A program made the position numbers and the translations under genes. From Actinomycetes bacterium (lineage in GTDB: Bacteria > Actinomycetota > Acidimicrobiia > Acidimicrobiales > Acidimicrobiaceae), in assembly GCA_021805205.1 (NCBI GenBank), contig JAJZFV010000040.1, positions 44,152 through 108,151 of the forward strand: a DNA stretch of 64,000 nucleotides. Direction: 5' to 3'. Positions 1 through 7,842 of this stretch are shown here, piece by piece (within the stretch, counting starts at the first letter, position 1; each line of letters begins with the position of its first letter). A model generated the notes under the pieces. The model did no database searches, was not told the DNA's origin, and worked only from the letters and a program-made list of their open reading frames with translations.

Positions 1-1018
1 GAACACGACCAATCGACTTCTCTGGTGTAATCCATGAACCTACCCCATCAACTACTACGGGATATGGTCCTGGCAGGAACCTTGTGAGGCGCTCGGCCAC
101 CGCAACGGGTCCTGAACCTGGTCCACCGCCGCCATGGGGTGTAGCGAAGGTCTTATGGAGATTGGAGTGAACTATGTCAAAGCCCATGTCGCCGGGGCGC
201 GCAACTCCTACGATTGCATTCAAGTTTGCCCCGTCATAGTAGAGAAGACCATCTACATCGTGAATCGCCTTGGCTATCTCAGCGATATCCTTCTCAAACA
301 GCCCGACAGTATTGGGGTTGGTTAACATAATTCCGGCGACTTCATCGTTGACGAGTGCCCGTAGCTTTTCAAGATCAACCAATCCCCTCTCATCAGAGGG
401 TACCGTAACAACTTTGTAGCCTGCAAGGGTGACCGATGCTGGGTTAGTTCCGTGTGCAGAGTCGGGTATGAGAATGGTCGTCTTGTGGTTACCGCGATCC
501 TTATGGTAAGCCTTCATTATCAAAAGTCCAGTAAGTTCACCCTGTGCACCTGCGGCTGGAGCAAGCGTTGCAGCCGCCATTCCGGTGATCTCGGTGAGGT
601 ATCGCTCCAATTCAACGCAAAGTTCTATCCATCCTTGCGCGCCCGAAGGTGGAGTTTGTGGGTGAACCCCGGAAAGGTTGGCGTTGGAAGCGACAGCGTC
701 AGCAAGCTTAGGATTGTACTTCATAGTACAAGAGCCAAGTGGGTAACTTCCGAGGTCTACTGCGTATTGACGATGCGTAAGGCGCATGAAGTGTGCGACT
801 AGGTCACGCTCCGATACTTCAGGAAGGTCAACCTTCTCGCTACGGAGGAACTCGACCGGCAGGAAGTCCTTTGGATCGACTTGTTCAACACGTGAATTTC
901 GGATAGTGCCGGTTCGTCGTCCGGAGTGAGAAAACTCGAAAATAGTAGGCTCAACCTCACCGCCCATCAATGGCGAAGACGAGGCGCGGCCGCCAGGGGC
1001 TTCTTTCAACGTTGACAT
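1..1018 (-). CDS. gcvPB: Glycine dehydrogenase (decarboxylating) subunit 2, 3' part missing
   Basis: This is the PLP-carrying half of the split P-protein of the glycine cleavage system. It decarboxylates glycine and passes the aminomethyl group to lipoyl-GcvH in the cytosol. Reading back from the ATG at 1018 gives 339 uninterrupted codons before the window edge, so the C-terminus (family length about 480-520 residues) is not seen. The PLP lysine lies in SNLHKTF (K289), followed by a glycine-rich HGGGG stretch. The start directly abuts the gcvPA stop (TAG then ATG, no spacer), so the two subunits are made from one message. Identification is firm; only the end is unknown. Confidence 0.95.
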   Translation of the reverse strand, partial: MSTLKEAPGGRASSSPLMGGEVEPTIFEFSHSGRRTGTIRNSRVEQVDPKDFLPVEFLRSEKVDLPEVSERDLVAHFMRLTHRQYAVDLGSYPLGSCTMKYNPKLADAVASNANLSGVHPQTPPSGAQGWIELCVELERYLTEITGMAAATLAPAAGAQGELTGLLIMKAYHKDRGNHKTTILIPDSAHGTNPASVTLAGYKVVTVPSDERGLVDLEKLRALVNDEVAGIMLTNPNTVGLFEKDIAEIAKAIHDVDGLLYYDGANLNAIVGVARPGDMGFDIVHSNLHKTFATPHGGGGPGSGPVAVAERLTRFLPGPYPVVVDGVGSWITPEKSIGRV

Positions 1019-2365
1019 CTACTTTGCCACCTCCTTAAGGGACTTTACATATGAATCAATTTGACTGCGAGTGCGCCTTTCAGTTAGCGCGATTAGTAGC
1101 GATCCTTCAAAGTTGGAGATTGCGTTCGAACCTTCAAGGGCAACTCCAGCTAAGAATCCCTCTTCAAACATGGCCTCTACCACTTCAGAGGCGTTCTTTG
1201 CGAAGCGGACAGGAAACTCTCTAAATCTTGGGGCGGAGCTTCGCTGATCTATCAAGCCTTCTTCGATCAAGCGATTCTCTAGGTAAACCCGAGAGCTTAG
1301 TGAGCTTCTACCGACCTCGTAGAACCCTTCCTTTCCCCACCAACTCATCTGAATCGCTGCCCATACCGCCATCAAAGTCTGATTGGTACACACATTTGAG
1401 CTTGCCTTCTCGCGCCGAATATCCTGCTCACGAGCCCTGAGCGTTGTGACGTAGCTAGTACGGTTCTTGGTATCTACCGTCTCTCCCACTAGGCGTCCTG
1501 GTAAAAGCCTCACTAGATCCATCGTCACCGAGAAGAGGCCTAGATAGGGGCCACCATAAGAGAGCGGAATCCCAAGAGGTTGACCTTCAGCGATCGCAAT
1601 ATCGGCTCCGAGTTCTCCTGGAGATTTGAGTAGAGATATGGCTATTGGGTCATAAGCAACGATTAGAAGCGCACCCGAGTCCGAAGCTAGCTTCCTCACA
1701 GCACTAATGTCTTCGATAAAGCCTAAGTAGTTGGGGTAACCCACTACGTATGCGGCCACATTCGAATCTACCTTTGGCCAAATGGTACGACCATCGCGAT
1801 CAACCTTGGCAGTGACGATCTCGTGCTCGGGACCTTCAGCGAATGTTGCAGCCACCCCCCTCCAGTTGGGATTTACCGCCTCACTCAAAACCACTTTGCC
1901 CTTGCGTGTCTTGGCACAAGCAAGGTTGATGGCCTCCACTAGGGCTGAACCTCCGTCGTAGAGAGAGGCGTTAGTAATTGCAAGCCCACTTATCCGAGAG
2001 ATCATGGTCTGAAATTCAAAGATTGCCTGCAACACGCCTTGGGCAACTTCGGGTTGATAAGGGGTATAGGCGGTGACGAACTCCCCTCTTAGCCCCAGCG
2101 TTGAGGTAACGGTAGCGATATCGTGATCGTACGACCCACCACCTGCGAAGCAGATAAGGTCGGTAGTCGAGTTGCGGTTCTTCTTACCATAGGCAGCGAG
2201 CTCATCGATTACCTCCACCTCCGAAAGGGCCTCTGGTAGATCTAAAGCTCGACGCAATTGTAGCGCAACTGGGATCGTATCGTAGAGTTGTTCGATCGAA
2301 GTCAAACCCATGAAACCTAACATCGATTCGACTTCGTCTCTTGTGTGAGGCGTAAACGACGACAA
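1019..2365 (-). CDS. gcvPA: Glycine dehydrogenase (decarboxylating) subunit 1
   Basis: This is the other half of the split P-protein, which pairs with GcvPB to form the glycine decarboxylase. The protein begins SSFTPHTRDEVESML, the usual N-terminus of this family, and carries the typical FAGGGSYDH and TAYTPYQPE motifs. I place the start at the TTG at 2365 because AAGGAAGGTGG precedes it at normal spacing and gives 448 residues, the usual family length. An earlier in-frame start at 2437 would add a 24-residue hydrophobic stretch not expected in this enzyme. It lies 119 bases downstream of gcvT and touches gcvPB. Confidence 0.95.
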   Translation of the reverse strand: MSSFTPHTRDEVESMLGFMGLTSIEQLYDTIPVALQLRRALDLPEALSEVEVIDELAAYGKKNRNSTTDLICFAGGGSYDHDIATVTSTLGLRGEFVTAYTPYQPEVAQGVLQAIFEFQTMISRISGLAITNASLYDGGSALVEAINLACAKTRKGKVVLSEAVNPNWRGVAATFAEGPEHEIVTAKVDRDGRTIWPKVDSNVAAYVVGYPNYLGFIEDISAVRKLASDSGALLIVAYDPIAISLLKSPGELGADIAIAEGQPLGIPLSYGGPYLGLFSVTMDLVRLLPGRLVGETVDTKNRTSYVTTLRAREQDIRREKASSNVCTNQTLMAVWAAIQMSWWGKEGFYEVGRSSLSSRVYLENRLIEEGLIDQRSSAPRFREFPVRFAKNASEVVEAMFEEGFLAGVALEGSNAISNFEGSLLIALTERRTRSQIDSYVKSLKEVAK

Positions 2366-2484
2366 AGGACCACCTTCCTTATAAACACAAACGAAAAAAC
2401 TTGATAAAAACCAAAACGTGGTTGCCCGATACTGCAACTAATAAACAGATCTAACCGAAGCATCCAGTGATTATGAAAGTTGAA

Positions 2485-3531
2485 CTACTTCTTCTTAGCC
2501 ACAAACGGCATCTTGACAATAGTTCCTGGAATCGATCTATCGCCACTGGTGACTTCAACCCTGGTACCCTCTTCAAGGTTCAGATTCGAAAATGCGATGG
2601 CAATTCCTTTTCCAAGAACCGGTGAAAAATTGCCAGAAGTTACTTCACCGAGGATCTCTCCGCCGCGAGAAAGGGTCATGTGATCTCTAAAGGGTTGACG
2701 AGAATCTCCAACGACACCTACAAGATGGCGTCTAAGTCCGCTTTCCTTCTCGGAGACAAGAGCATCGCGACCTATAAAGGCCCCTTTGTCGAGCGCCACA
2801 ACCCATCCCAGATTGGCCTGATAGGAGGTGATCCCGTCACCCAACTCATGACCGTGAAGTGGTAGCGCCGCTTCAAGACGAAGGGTGTCGCGGGCTCCTA
2901 AGCCCGCTGGACTAATCTCAGCTGCGATAATTTGATTAAACAATTCAGTAGCGATTGCATTTGGGACCGCTATTTCAATGCCATCTTCGCCGGTGTAACC
3001 GGTACCCGCAACTACAACTTCGACTCCTTGGAAGTCGAATCGCTCAACGTGAAAGCGCTTGACGGCGGCAAAGCGCGGATCTACCTTTGCAACTTTTACT
3101 CGAGCATTTGGCCCCTGAACAGCCAAGACGCACCGTTGAGATGTCACGTCAACCCCACCGATGGACCCAATGACAGAAGACGTATTCGAGGCATTTGGCA
3201 TTACATCAAAGCGATCATCGGCAACCCACCATACGATGATGTCGTCAACAACCGATCCTTCAGGGTTGAGATGATGGGTATATTGAGCCCGTCCTACCCC
3301 GATCTTGTTCAGATCGTTAGTGAACGATCTTTGCAGCAGATCAAAGGATTCGGCACCCTCAAGTCGAACCGTACCGAGGTGCGAAACGTCAAAGACAACC
3401 GCATCGCTTCGACAAGCCATATGTTCGGCGACAGTTCCGCCCTTGTAGGAGAGGGGCATCTCCCAGCCACCAAAGGGGACCATCTTTGCCCCTAGATTGA
3501 CGTGTTCTTGCCATAGGTGAGTGCGTTTCAT
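2485..3531 (-). CDS. gcvT: Aminomethyltransferase (glycine cleavage T-protein)
   Basis: This enzyme takes the aminomethyl group from GcvH and gives methylenetetrahydrofolate and ammonia. The family N-terminus RTHLWQEHVNLGAKMVPFGG and the central GTGYTGEDGIEI motif are present, followed by the C-terminal barrel domain. The length of about 348 residues is normal for the family. ATG at 3531 and GTG at 3537 are both possible starts, and neither has a strong ribosome binding site. It is the first gene of gcvT-gcvPA-gcvPB. No glycine riboswitch is possible upstream, because only about 60 bases separate the gene from the terminator of the preceding MerR gene. Confidence 0.95.
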   Translation of the reverse strand: MKRTHLWQEHVNLGAKMVPFGGWEMPLSYKGGTVAEHMACRSDAVVFDVSHLGTVRLEGAESFDLLQRSFTNDLNKIGVGRAQYTHHLNPEGSVVDDIIVWWVADDRFDVMPNASNTSSVIGSIGGVDVTSQRCVLAVQGPNARVKVAKVDPRFAAVKRFHVERFDFQGVEVVVAGTGYTGEDGIEIAVPNAIATELFNQIIAAEISPAGLGARDTLRLEAALPLHGHELGDGITSYQANLGWVVALDKGAFIGRDALVSEKESGLRRHLVGVVGDSRQPFRDHMTLSRGGEILGEVTSGNFSPVLGKGIAIAFSNLNLEEGTRVEVTSGDRSIPGTIVKMPFVAKKK

Positions 3532-3592
3532 ATCCACGACATAGACAATAGTTGAACATTCTTATAAAAAAGAAGTCTTCTCTATTGCTAAT

Positions 3593-3626
3593 ACAAAAAA
3601 AACGCCATTTTAGGAGAAATGGCGTT
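3593..3626 (-). terminator. Rho-independent terminator after the MerR gene
   Basis: A perfect 10-bp inverted repeat (AACGCCATTT at 3601-3610 and AAATGGCGTT at 3617-3626) has a 6-base loop. On the minus strand it is followed by an uninterrupted T run (3594-3602 read in complement). It lies 50 bases past the stop of the MerR gene, so it separates that gene from gcvT. Confidence 0.88.
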
Positions 3627-3676
3627 ATCCAAAAATAATACGTAGGAGTTATTTGGTTGTAGTTGTCTACTACTTC

Positions 3677-4177
3677 CTAAATCGACGCTCGCAATGATTC
3701 AGCACTACTAGGAACGCTGTAGGAGTCTACGCTCTTGCCTTCGGTAGATGCAAAGTGAACTATCTCAGCGTCGAGGCCATCCCTGATTCGTCCCACAGAT
3801 AGCAACATCGAAAATGCCATCTGATTGCCGTTCATTAAGTCGACTAAATCGTCGCCATCTTTGGCAAAGATAGTCTTTCCATTTCCAACTATCACAAGCT
3901 GGGGAGGATCACCTGCTAGGTCACCTAGTTTCGAGAGCGACTCTAATGCACTTCGTACCGCTTGAAGTGTAAGTCCTTGGTCCAAAAGCTGTTTGATCAA
4001 CTTAAGCTTCAGCAGGTCTTGGTAAGAGTATTGCCTTTGGCTACCAGAGCCCTTGGCATCGGCGATAGATGGTCGCACCAGGTCAGTACGCGCCCAATAG
4101 TCGAGTTGTCGATAGGTAATACCAACCACTTTTGCTGCTTGATGACCACTAAAGCATAGAGATTCAGTTGCGAGCAT
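3677..4177 (-). CDS. MerR-family transcriptional regulator (Rv1830-type position)
   Basis: The N-terminal winged helix-turn-helix of the MerR family is visible at about residues 8-75: FSGHQAAKVVGITYRQLDYW, then SGSQRQYSYQDLLKLKLIKQL. The remaining 90 residues form an effector or dimer region with no metal-binding cysteine cluster. It has 166 residues and an ATG start preceded by TAGGA. It is the last gene of the order gcvH, garA, MerR, DUF151, MerR, which matches Rv1826-Rv1830, so it is probably the Rv1830 counterpart. That role is transferred by position and not shown by the sequence. A terminator follows it. Confidence 0.88.
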   Translation of the reverse strand: MLATESLCFSGHQAAKVVGITYRQLDYWARTDLVRPSIADAKGSGSQRQYSYQDLLKLKLIKQLLDQGLTLQAVRSALESLSKLGDLAGDPPQLVIVGNGKTIFAKDGDDLVDLMNGNQMAFSMLLSVGRIRDGLDAEIVHFASTEGKSVDSYSVPSSAESLRASI

Positions 4178-4215
4178 CTAACGATTCCTAACCGTGATCT
4201 TCATACCGACGCAAA

Positions 4216-4258
4216 TTACATCGACGTAAAGAATATACACCTTTATTTCATTAGTGTA
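4216..4258. promoter_or_regulatory. Dyad elements upstream of the MerR gene
   Basis: Two inverted repeats lie just upstream of the MerR start: TTAC-N6-GTAA at 4216-4229 and TACAC-N13-GTGTA at 4236-4258. MerR proteins bind dyads within promoters, so these could be an auto-regulatory site. The arms are short, so this is only a suggestion. Confidence 0.35.
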
Positions 4259-4271
4259 ATTCGCTTGAAAA

Positions 4272-4781
4272 TTACGAGAAGTCGTCTGGGCGAAGTTGAT
4301 TCAAAAAGTCACGAAAATCATCAATAACGTCGGACTCGTCTACCTCGATTTCGTCGCCCTCTTCGTCAGTATCACCCTCGGCGATAACCACTCCTTCGTT
4401 GGCAAGAAGTTCTTCATTGACGAAGATCGGCGCACCCACCCTTACAGCTAGAGCAACGCCATCGCTTGGACGAGCCGATACAACCTTTTTTACACCTTCG
4501 GTGTAAATAACTAACTCAGCAAAGTAGTTACGATCTCTTAACTCGGTAACATCCACCCTCGCAAGAGTGCCGCCATACGATGAGATCACATCTAGCAAGA
4601 GATCGTGGGTCAATGGCCTTGAAGCTGCCACCTTTTGGTGGCCGAGGGCGATCGCTTGTGCCTCAGAAGACCCAATAAAAATCGGCAGGGAACGATGAGG
4701 CTCGTTTAGTTCACGTAGCAGAATTAGCGGCGTGTTAGTTCGAATGTCAACTCTTACTGAAGCTAGCTCAACCTCGATCAT
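4272..4781 (-). CDS. Bifunctional nuclease family (DUF151) protein
   Basis: This is a DUF151/BFN-type protein of 169 residues. The core (about residues 1-125) has the family pattern: PIFIGSSEAQAIALGHQ, RPLTHDLLLDVISSYGG and SARPSDGVALAVRVGAPIFV. The last 40 residues are very acidic and end in DFRDFLNQLRPDDF. Some family members have DNase/RNase activity; whether this one does is not known. AAGGTAGAGTC precedes the ATG. It occupies the same place as Rv1829 between two MerR genes, which supports the family call and suggests a common transcript with its neighbours. Confidence 0.9.
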   Translation of the reverse strand: MIEVELASVRVDIRTNTPLILLRELNEPHRSLPIFIGSSEAQAIALGHQKVAASRPLTHDLLLDVISSYGGTLARVDVTELRDRNYFAELVIYTEGVKKVVSARPSDGVALAVRVGAPIFVNEELLANEGVVIAEGDTDEEGDEIEVDESDVIDDFRDFLNQLRPDDFS

Positions 4782-4922
4782 GACTCTACCTTAGACAATC
4801 TTCTAACGAAATGAAAGGCATATCAGCCCCCATATCCCAACAATCAATAACTCAGCAACTTCAAGTTGCCGCTCGACCATCGCAGCAAATAAACCATCCT
4901 TCTTTTCCGCTACGTATCACGC

Positions 4923-6554
4923 CTACTTGTCGTAGCCCTCAAAGAGGTCGTTTAGCATTTCACGCATAACCATCGAACGAAAACGCTCGAAGTTCTGCTC
5001 TAATATCGCAGCCTGTTCAACGGCCTTGCGCTTCGCTTTTGAATTCCTCGAAGCCAGTGGGCTCGCAACCAACTGCGAAATGTAGGAAAAATCCTTAGTT
5101 ACTGACAATTTAATCGATCGCAGATGGCGTGGAGCAATTCCGATTATCGATAACGACTTCGCCAGCTCAACAATGTCAAGGTAGTGATCTGCGATGATCA
5201 CAACGCCCTGATGTTTTTTTACCTTAACTAAACCGAAATCGGCACATTCACTTACAAACTGCTCACTTGCGCCACTACGGCGGGAGAAGTCCTTAAGCGA
5301 GAGAAATCCTGATGGAATCTGTAGTTCGAATGAAGGGGCATCTAGTATGCCTTTGGCATCTCTTCGCCTTCTTTCCGCTCCTGGTTCGACCGAAGAGGCT
5401 GCCTGTTTGGATCGGGCGTTGCGAGTGACCTCAGATGCGACAGCAGAGTTAGTTGAAATCCTAACCAAGGGCGTACTATCTGGGGAACTCAAAGATGTCG
5501 TAGCTCTCTGGGCTACACTTCTACTTCGCCTGGTACGACCCGATACGTTATTCGAAACGCCATCTCCTGCACCGCTAACCAGCGACTCCGGACCTTTAGA
5601 GGACGCTTCAACTCCACTAAATTGCCCGCTATAGTTCTTTGAAACCTTGGTCGAAGTAGATCTCGAACCCCTTTTCGTAGCTGTCACCGAATTTATTGAT
5701 CTATCAGCAAGGTCTTCGGTAATCAATGCTGGGGCTTCCGCCCCTTGTGTTACATGATCTAACTCGACCTTCGTCGAGGCAAAACCTACTACTGCGCCTA
5801 GAGGCGCTGCATCATTTATATCTTCCGAAGCGAGATATACCTGGGAGCCATCTACGGTTGAAGAAGTCGCCTCGAGGTTAACCACAGCGGCATCTAAACC
5901 GTTGTCCCTCTTGTCCTCGGCGCTATCCCTCGCAACGGCGATATCAGAGATACAATCTCTTAGATCTGCGCTGGAGGTATCGCCATCAACCTGATATGAG
6001 GATGGCTCTTCCTTTTCGGAATGACCTTTATCTCCAGCCTCCACGGAAGCTCGGGGCGAGGCCTTTAGGACTTTGGTTCCTCGTACCTTACTAGCAGGGA
6101 TAGAGGCGATCGATGCAAGATCGATCTCGGGGAGAGATCCCGCTTCGGCCACGACATTCTCGTGATCCTTGAAGATACGCATGTACTTTCGGCGATCGAA
6201 GGTTGCCGAATCTGGATCGCCTTCAATTTGGCTGAACTCGTCTTGGGTAGCGTCAAGATCTTCTTCAAACCCAAGGAGCGGTTGATCGCTTCTATGTAAA
6301 GCTGCCTTATTGCCCATACGCTTTCGAATTACTTCGAGAGGAACACCAAGGTCGCGCTGGGTACGAAGGATTTTTCGAATGTCTTCGATGTCATTGTCGC
6401 AGAACTTTCTAAATCCACTGGGCGCTCGCAACGGCTTGATCAAGCCAATCGACTCCCAATATCGTATTTTTGAAACCGCGACACCTGGGAATTCATCCCT
6501 TAGCTTTTCAAGCACTTGGCCGATCGTATAGTATGAAGGGGATGGAAGGGCCAT
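4923..6554 (-). CDS. ftsR: FtsR-like MerR regulator with a long low-complexity insert
   Basis: Residues 5-85 form a MerR-type DNA-binding domain (YYTIGQVLEKLRDEF, then IRYWESIGLIKPLRAPSGFRKF). Residues about 408-543 match the C-terminal half of the Rv1828/FtsR family (GFLSLKDFSRRSG ... HLRSIKLSV ... NDLFEGYDK). Between them lie about 310 residues rich in Ser, Ala, Asp and Thr with no evident fold; homologues are usually near 250 residues in all. In Corynebacterium the homologue FtsR activates ftsZ, so a cell division role is likely but inferred. AAAGGA precedes the ATG. It starts 2 bases after the garA-like stop, so the two are coupled. Confidence 0.85.
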   Translation of the reverse strand: MALPSPSYYTIGQVLEKLRDEFPGVAVSKIRYWESIGLIKPLRAPSGFRKFCDNDIEDIRKILRTQRDLGVPLEVIRKRMGNKAALHRSDQPLLGFEEDLDATQDEFSQIEGDPDSATFDRRKYMRIFKDHENVVAEAGSLPEIDLASIASIPASKVRGTKVLKASPRASVEAGDKGHSEKEEPSSYQVDGDTSSADLRDCISDIAVARDSAEDKRDNGLDAAVVNLEATSSTVDGSQVYLASEDINDAAPLGAVVGFASTKVELDHVTQGAEAPALITEDLADRSINSVTATKRGSRSTSTKVSKNYSGQFSGVEASSKGPESLVSGAGDGVSNNVSGRTRRSRSVAQRATTSLSSPDSTPLVRISTNSAVASEVTRNARSKQAASSVEPGAERRRRDAKGILDAPSFELQIPSGFLSLKDFSRRSGASEQFVSECADFGLVKVKKHQGVVIIADHYLDIVELAKSLSIIGIAPRHLRSIKLSVTKDFSYISQLVASPLASRNSKAKRKAVEQAAILEQNFERFRSMVMREMLNDLFEGYDK

Positions 6555-6556
6555 TT

Positions 6557-7030
6557 TTAATCCTTTGGAACAACGATTATGAGCAGCCTGAATTTTCCTA
6601 TCTGAACTTCATCCCCGCTACTCAATACGGCAAAGTCAACTCGGTTGTGATTTAGATAAGTACCGTTTAGAGAGCCGACATCTGTAATCACAAAGTCGTC
6701 ACCTTCGTGGACGATCTCACCATGGCGACGACTAACAGTTACGTCATCCAGGAAAATATCGCTTCCGGGATGACGTCCGATCGTAGTCTTGGCTTTATCG
6801 AGCGAGAACGAGGTTCCAGCTGACGGACCACCTTTTACGACTACCAAGGCGCTTCCAGGTTTGGCATCTTTGATCAAACTGGTGATGAGGTCATCACTGA
6901 GGTCACTCGAATAGTCAGCGATATGGATAGCTCCAGTTGTCTCCTCGCTACGACCACGAAGAGCAACCCCACAGGAGGAGCAAAAGTTGGAACCACTCTG
7001 ATTCATGTGACCACAATGATGGCAGATCAA
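6557..7030 (-). CDS. garA: GarA-like FHA-domain protein with N-terminal zinc ribbon
   Basis: The protein has 157 residues. Residues 1-25 hold a CxxC...CxxC zinc ribbon (C3, C6, C17, C20). An EETTG motif follows at residues 29-33, and then an FHA phosphothreonine-binding domain (GRHPGSDIFLDDVTVSRRHG, later GSLNGTYLN). In mycobacterial GarA an ETT motif is phosphorylated by PknB/PknG, and the protein controls 2-oxoglutarate metabolism. The same motif here suggests similar control (inference). The zinc ribbon is not part of mycobacterial GarA. It lies between gcvH and the FtsR-like gene, the same order as Rv1826-Rv1828. Confidence 0.9.
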   Translation of the reverse strand: MICHHCGHMNQSGSNFCSSCGVALRGRSEETTGAIHIADYSSDLSDDLITSLIKDAKPGSALVVVKGGPSAGTSFSLDKAKTTIGRHPGSDIFLDDVTVSRRHGEIVHEGDDFVITDVGSLNGTYLNHNRVDFAVLSSGDEVQIGKFRLLIIVVPKD

Positions 7031-7088
7031 ATAACCACCTCAACCCTTCAAAATTGGAGATCCGGAAACGACGTAGGACTGAAAGAGT

Positions 7089-7466
7089 CTAGCCTTTGGT
7101 CAGCTCTTCGTACTCTTCCGCAGAGATGGTATCTGCTCCCCCGTCACCATCGAATTCAATCTCAAAGATCCAACCCTCGCCATAGGGGGAGGAGTTGATT
7201 AGTTCGGGGGCCTGATCAAGGCTGCTGTTTACAGCGGTAACCCTACCTGTCAAAGGAGAGTAGATATCAGAGACTGACTTGGTGGACTCAACTTCGGCCA
7301 CGGAGTCCCCTACGGATACCTGTTGTCCAACTTCAGGCAATTTTACGTAGACGATATCACCAAGTGCGTCTTGAGCGAACATAGTAATTCCCACTCGCGC
7401 GCTGCTACCCGTGATCAACGCCCATTCGTGGTCTTTGGTATAACTTCTGTCACTTGGATTAGTCAC
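7089..7466 (-). CDS. gcvH: Glycine cleavage system H protein
   Basis: This is the lipoyl carrier protein that shuttles the aminomethyl intermediate between the P-, T- and L-proteins. The family start YTKDHEW and the lipoylation site ESTKSVSDIYSP, with lysine K63, are present. At 125 residues it has normal length. It is the first gene of the gcvH-garA-ftsR-DUF151-MerR block and lies 3.5 kb from the gcvT/P genes, so H is controlled separately from P and T here. The FHA gene begins 58 bases downstream. Confidence 0.96.
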   Translation of the reverse strand: MTNPSDRSYTKDHEWALITGSSARVGITMFAQDALGDIVYVKLPEVGQQVSVGDSVAEVESTKSVSDIYSPLTGRVTAVNSSLDQAPELINSSPYGEGWIFEIEFDGDGGADTISAEEYEELTKG

Positions 7467-7842
7467 GTTCTTCCCCTAAGTCAATTAATTATCTAAAAAC
7501 TGCACTCGTCCAATCCATGCGAACGCCAAGGGCATTGGGAGAGAATGCGATCGAGTTCATCATATCTTAGGACCTGTTACACCCCCTTCGAGGCGAATTC
7601 AAAGGTCGAAATCAAATAATCTTCTAACCTGCCAAACCGGGATGCCATCTGACAAATATCCTGCTCGTAGGCCATCTTTAAACCTTGGTTAACCACGACA
7701 ATTCATGAGAACATAGATGTGCGATACCCCAATCATTTGTCAGTGCCAACACCTCATAGCCCACTGCCGCGTCGAGAGGTGGTTCTCCACACTATCTAAA
7801 GCTTTTGAATCTCTGTAGATAGACGACGCCGAGTCCTTTGGG
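7467..7842. other. Intergenic stretch between gcvH and the ManC-like gene
   Basis: No open frame with a credible ribosome binding site is seen on either strand. Because both flanking genes point left, this stretch should contain the gcvH promoter and the end of the ManC-like transcript. I see no hairpin with a T run and no recognisable riboswitch. Confidence 0.5.

Noticed and set aside
134..802. Plus-strand open frames of 63 and 116 codons over the left edge
   Set aside because: They lie antisense to gcvPB, whose minus-strand frame carries the PLP-lysine motif and family sequence.
2932..3495. A 187-codon plus-strand frame
   Set aside because: It is antisense to gcvT, which is fully supported by family motifs.
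3541..3600. Possible glycine riboswitch before gcvT
   Set aside because: The gap is too short and holds only the terminator of the upstream gene.
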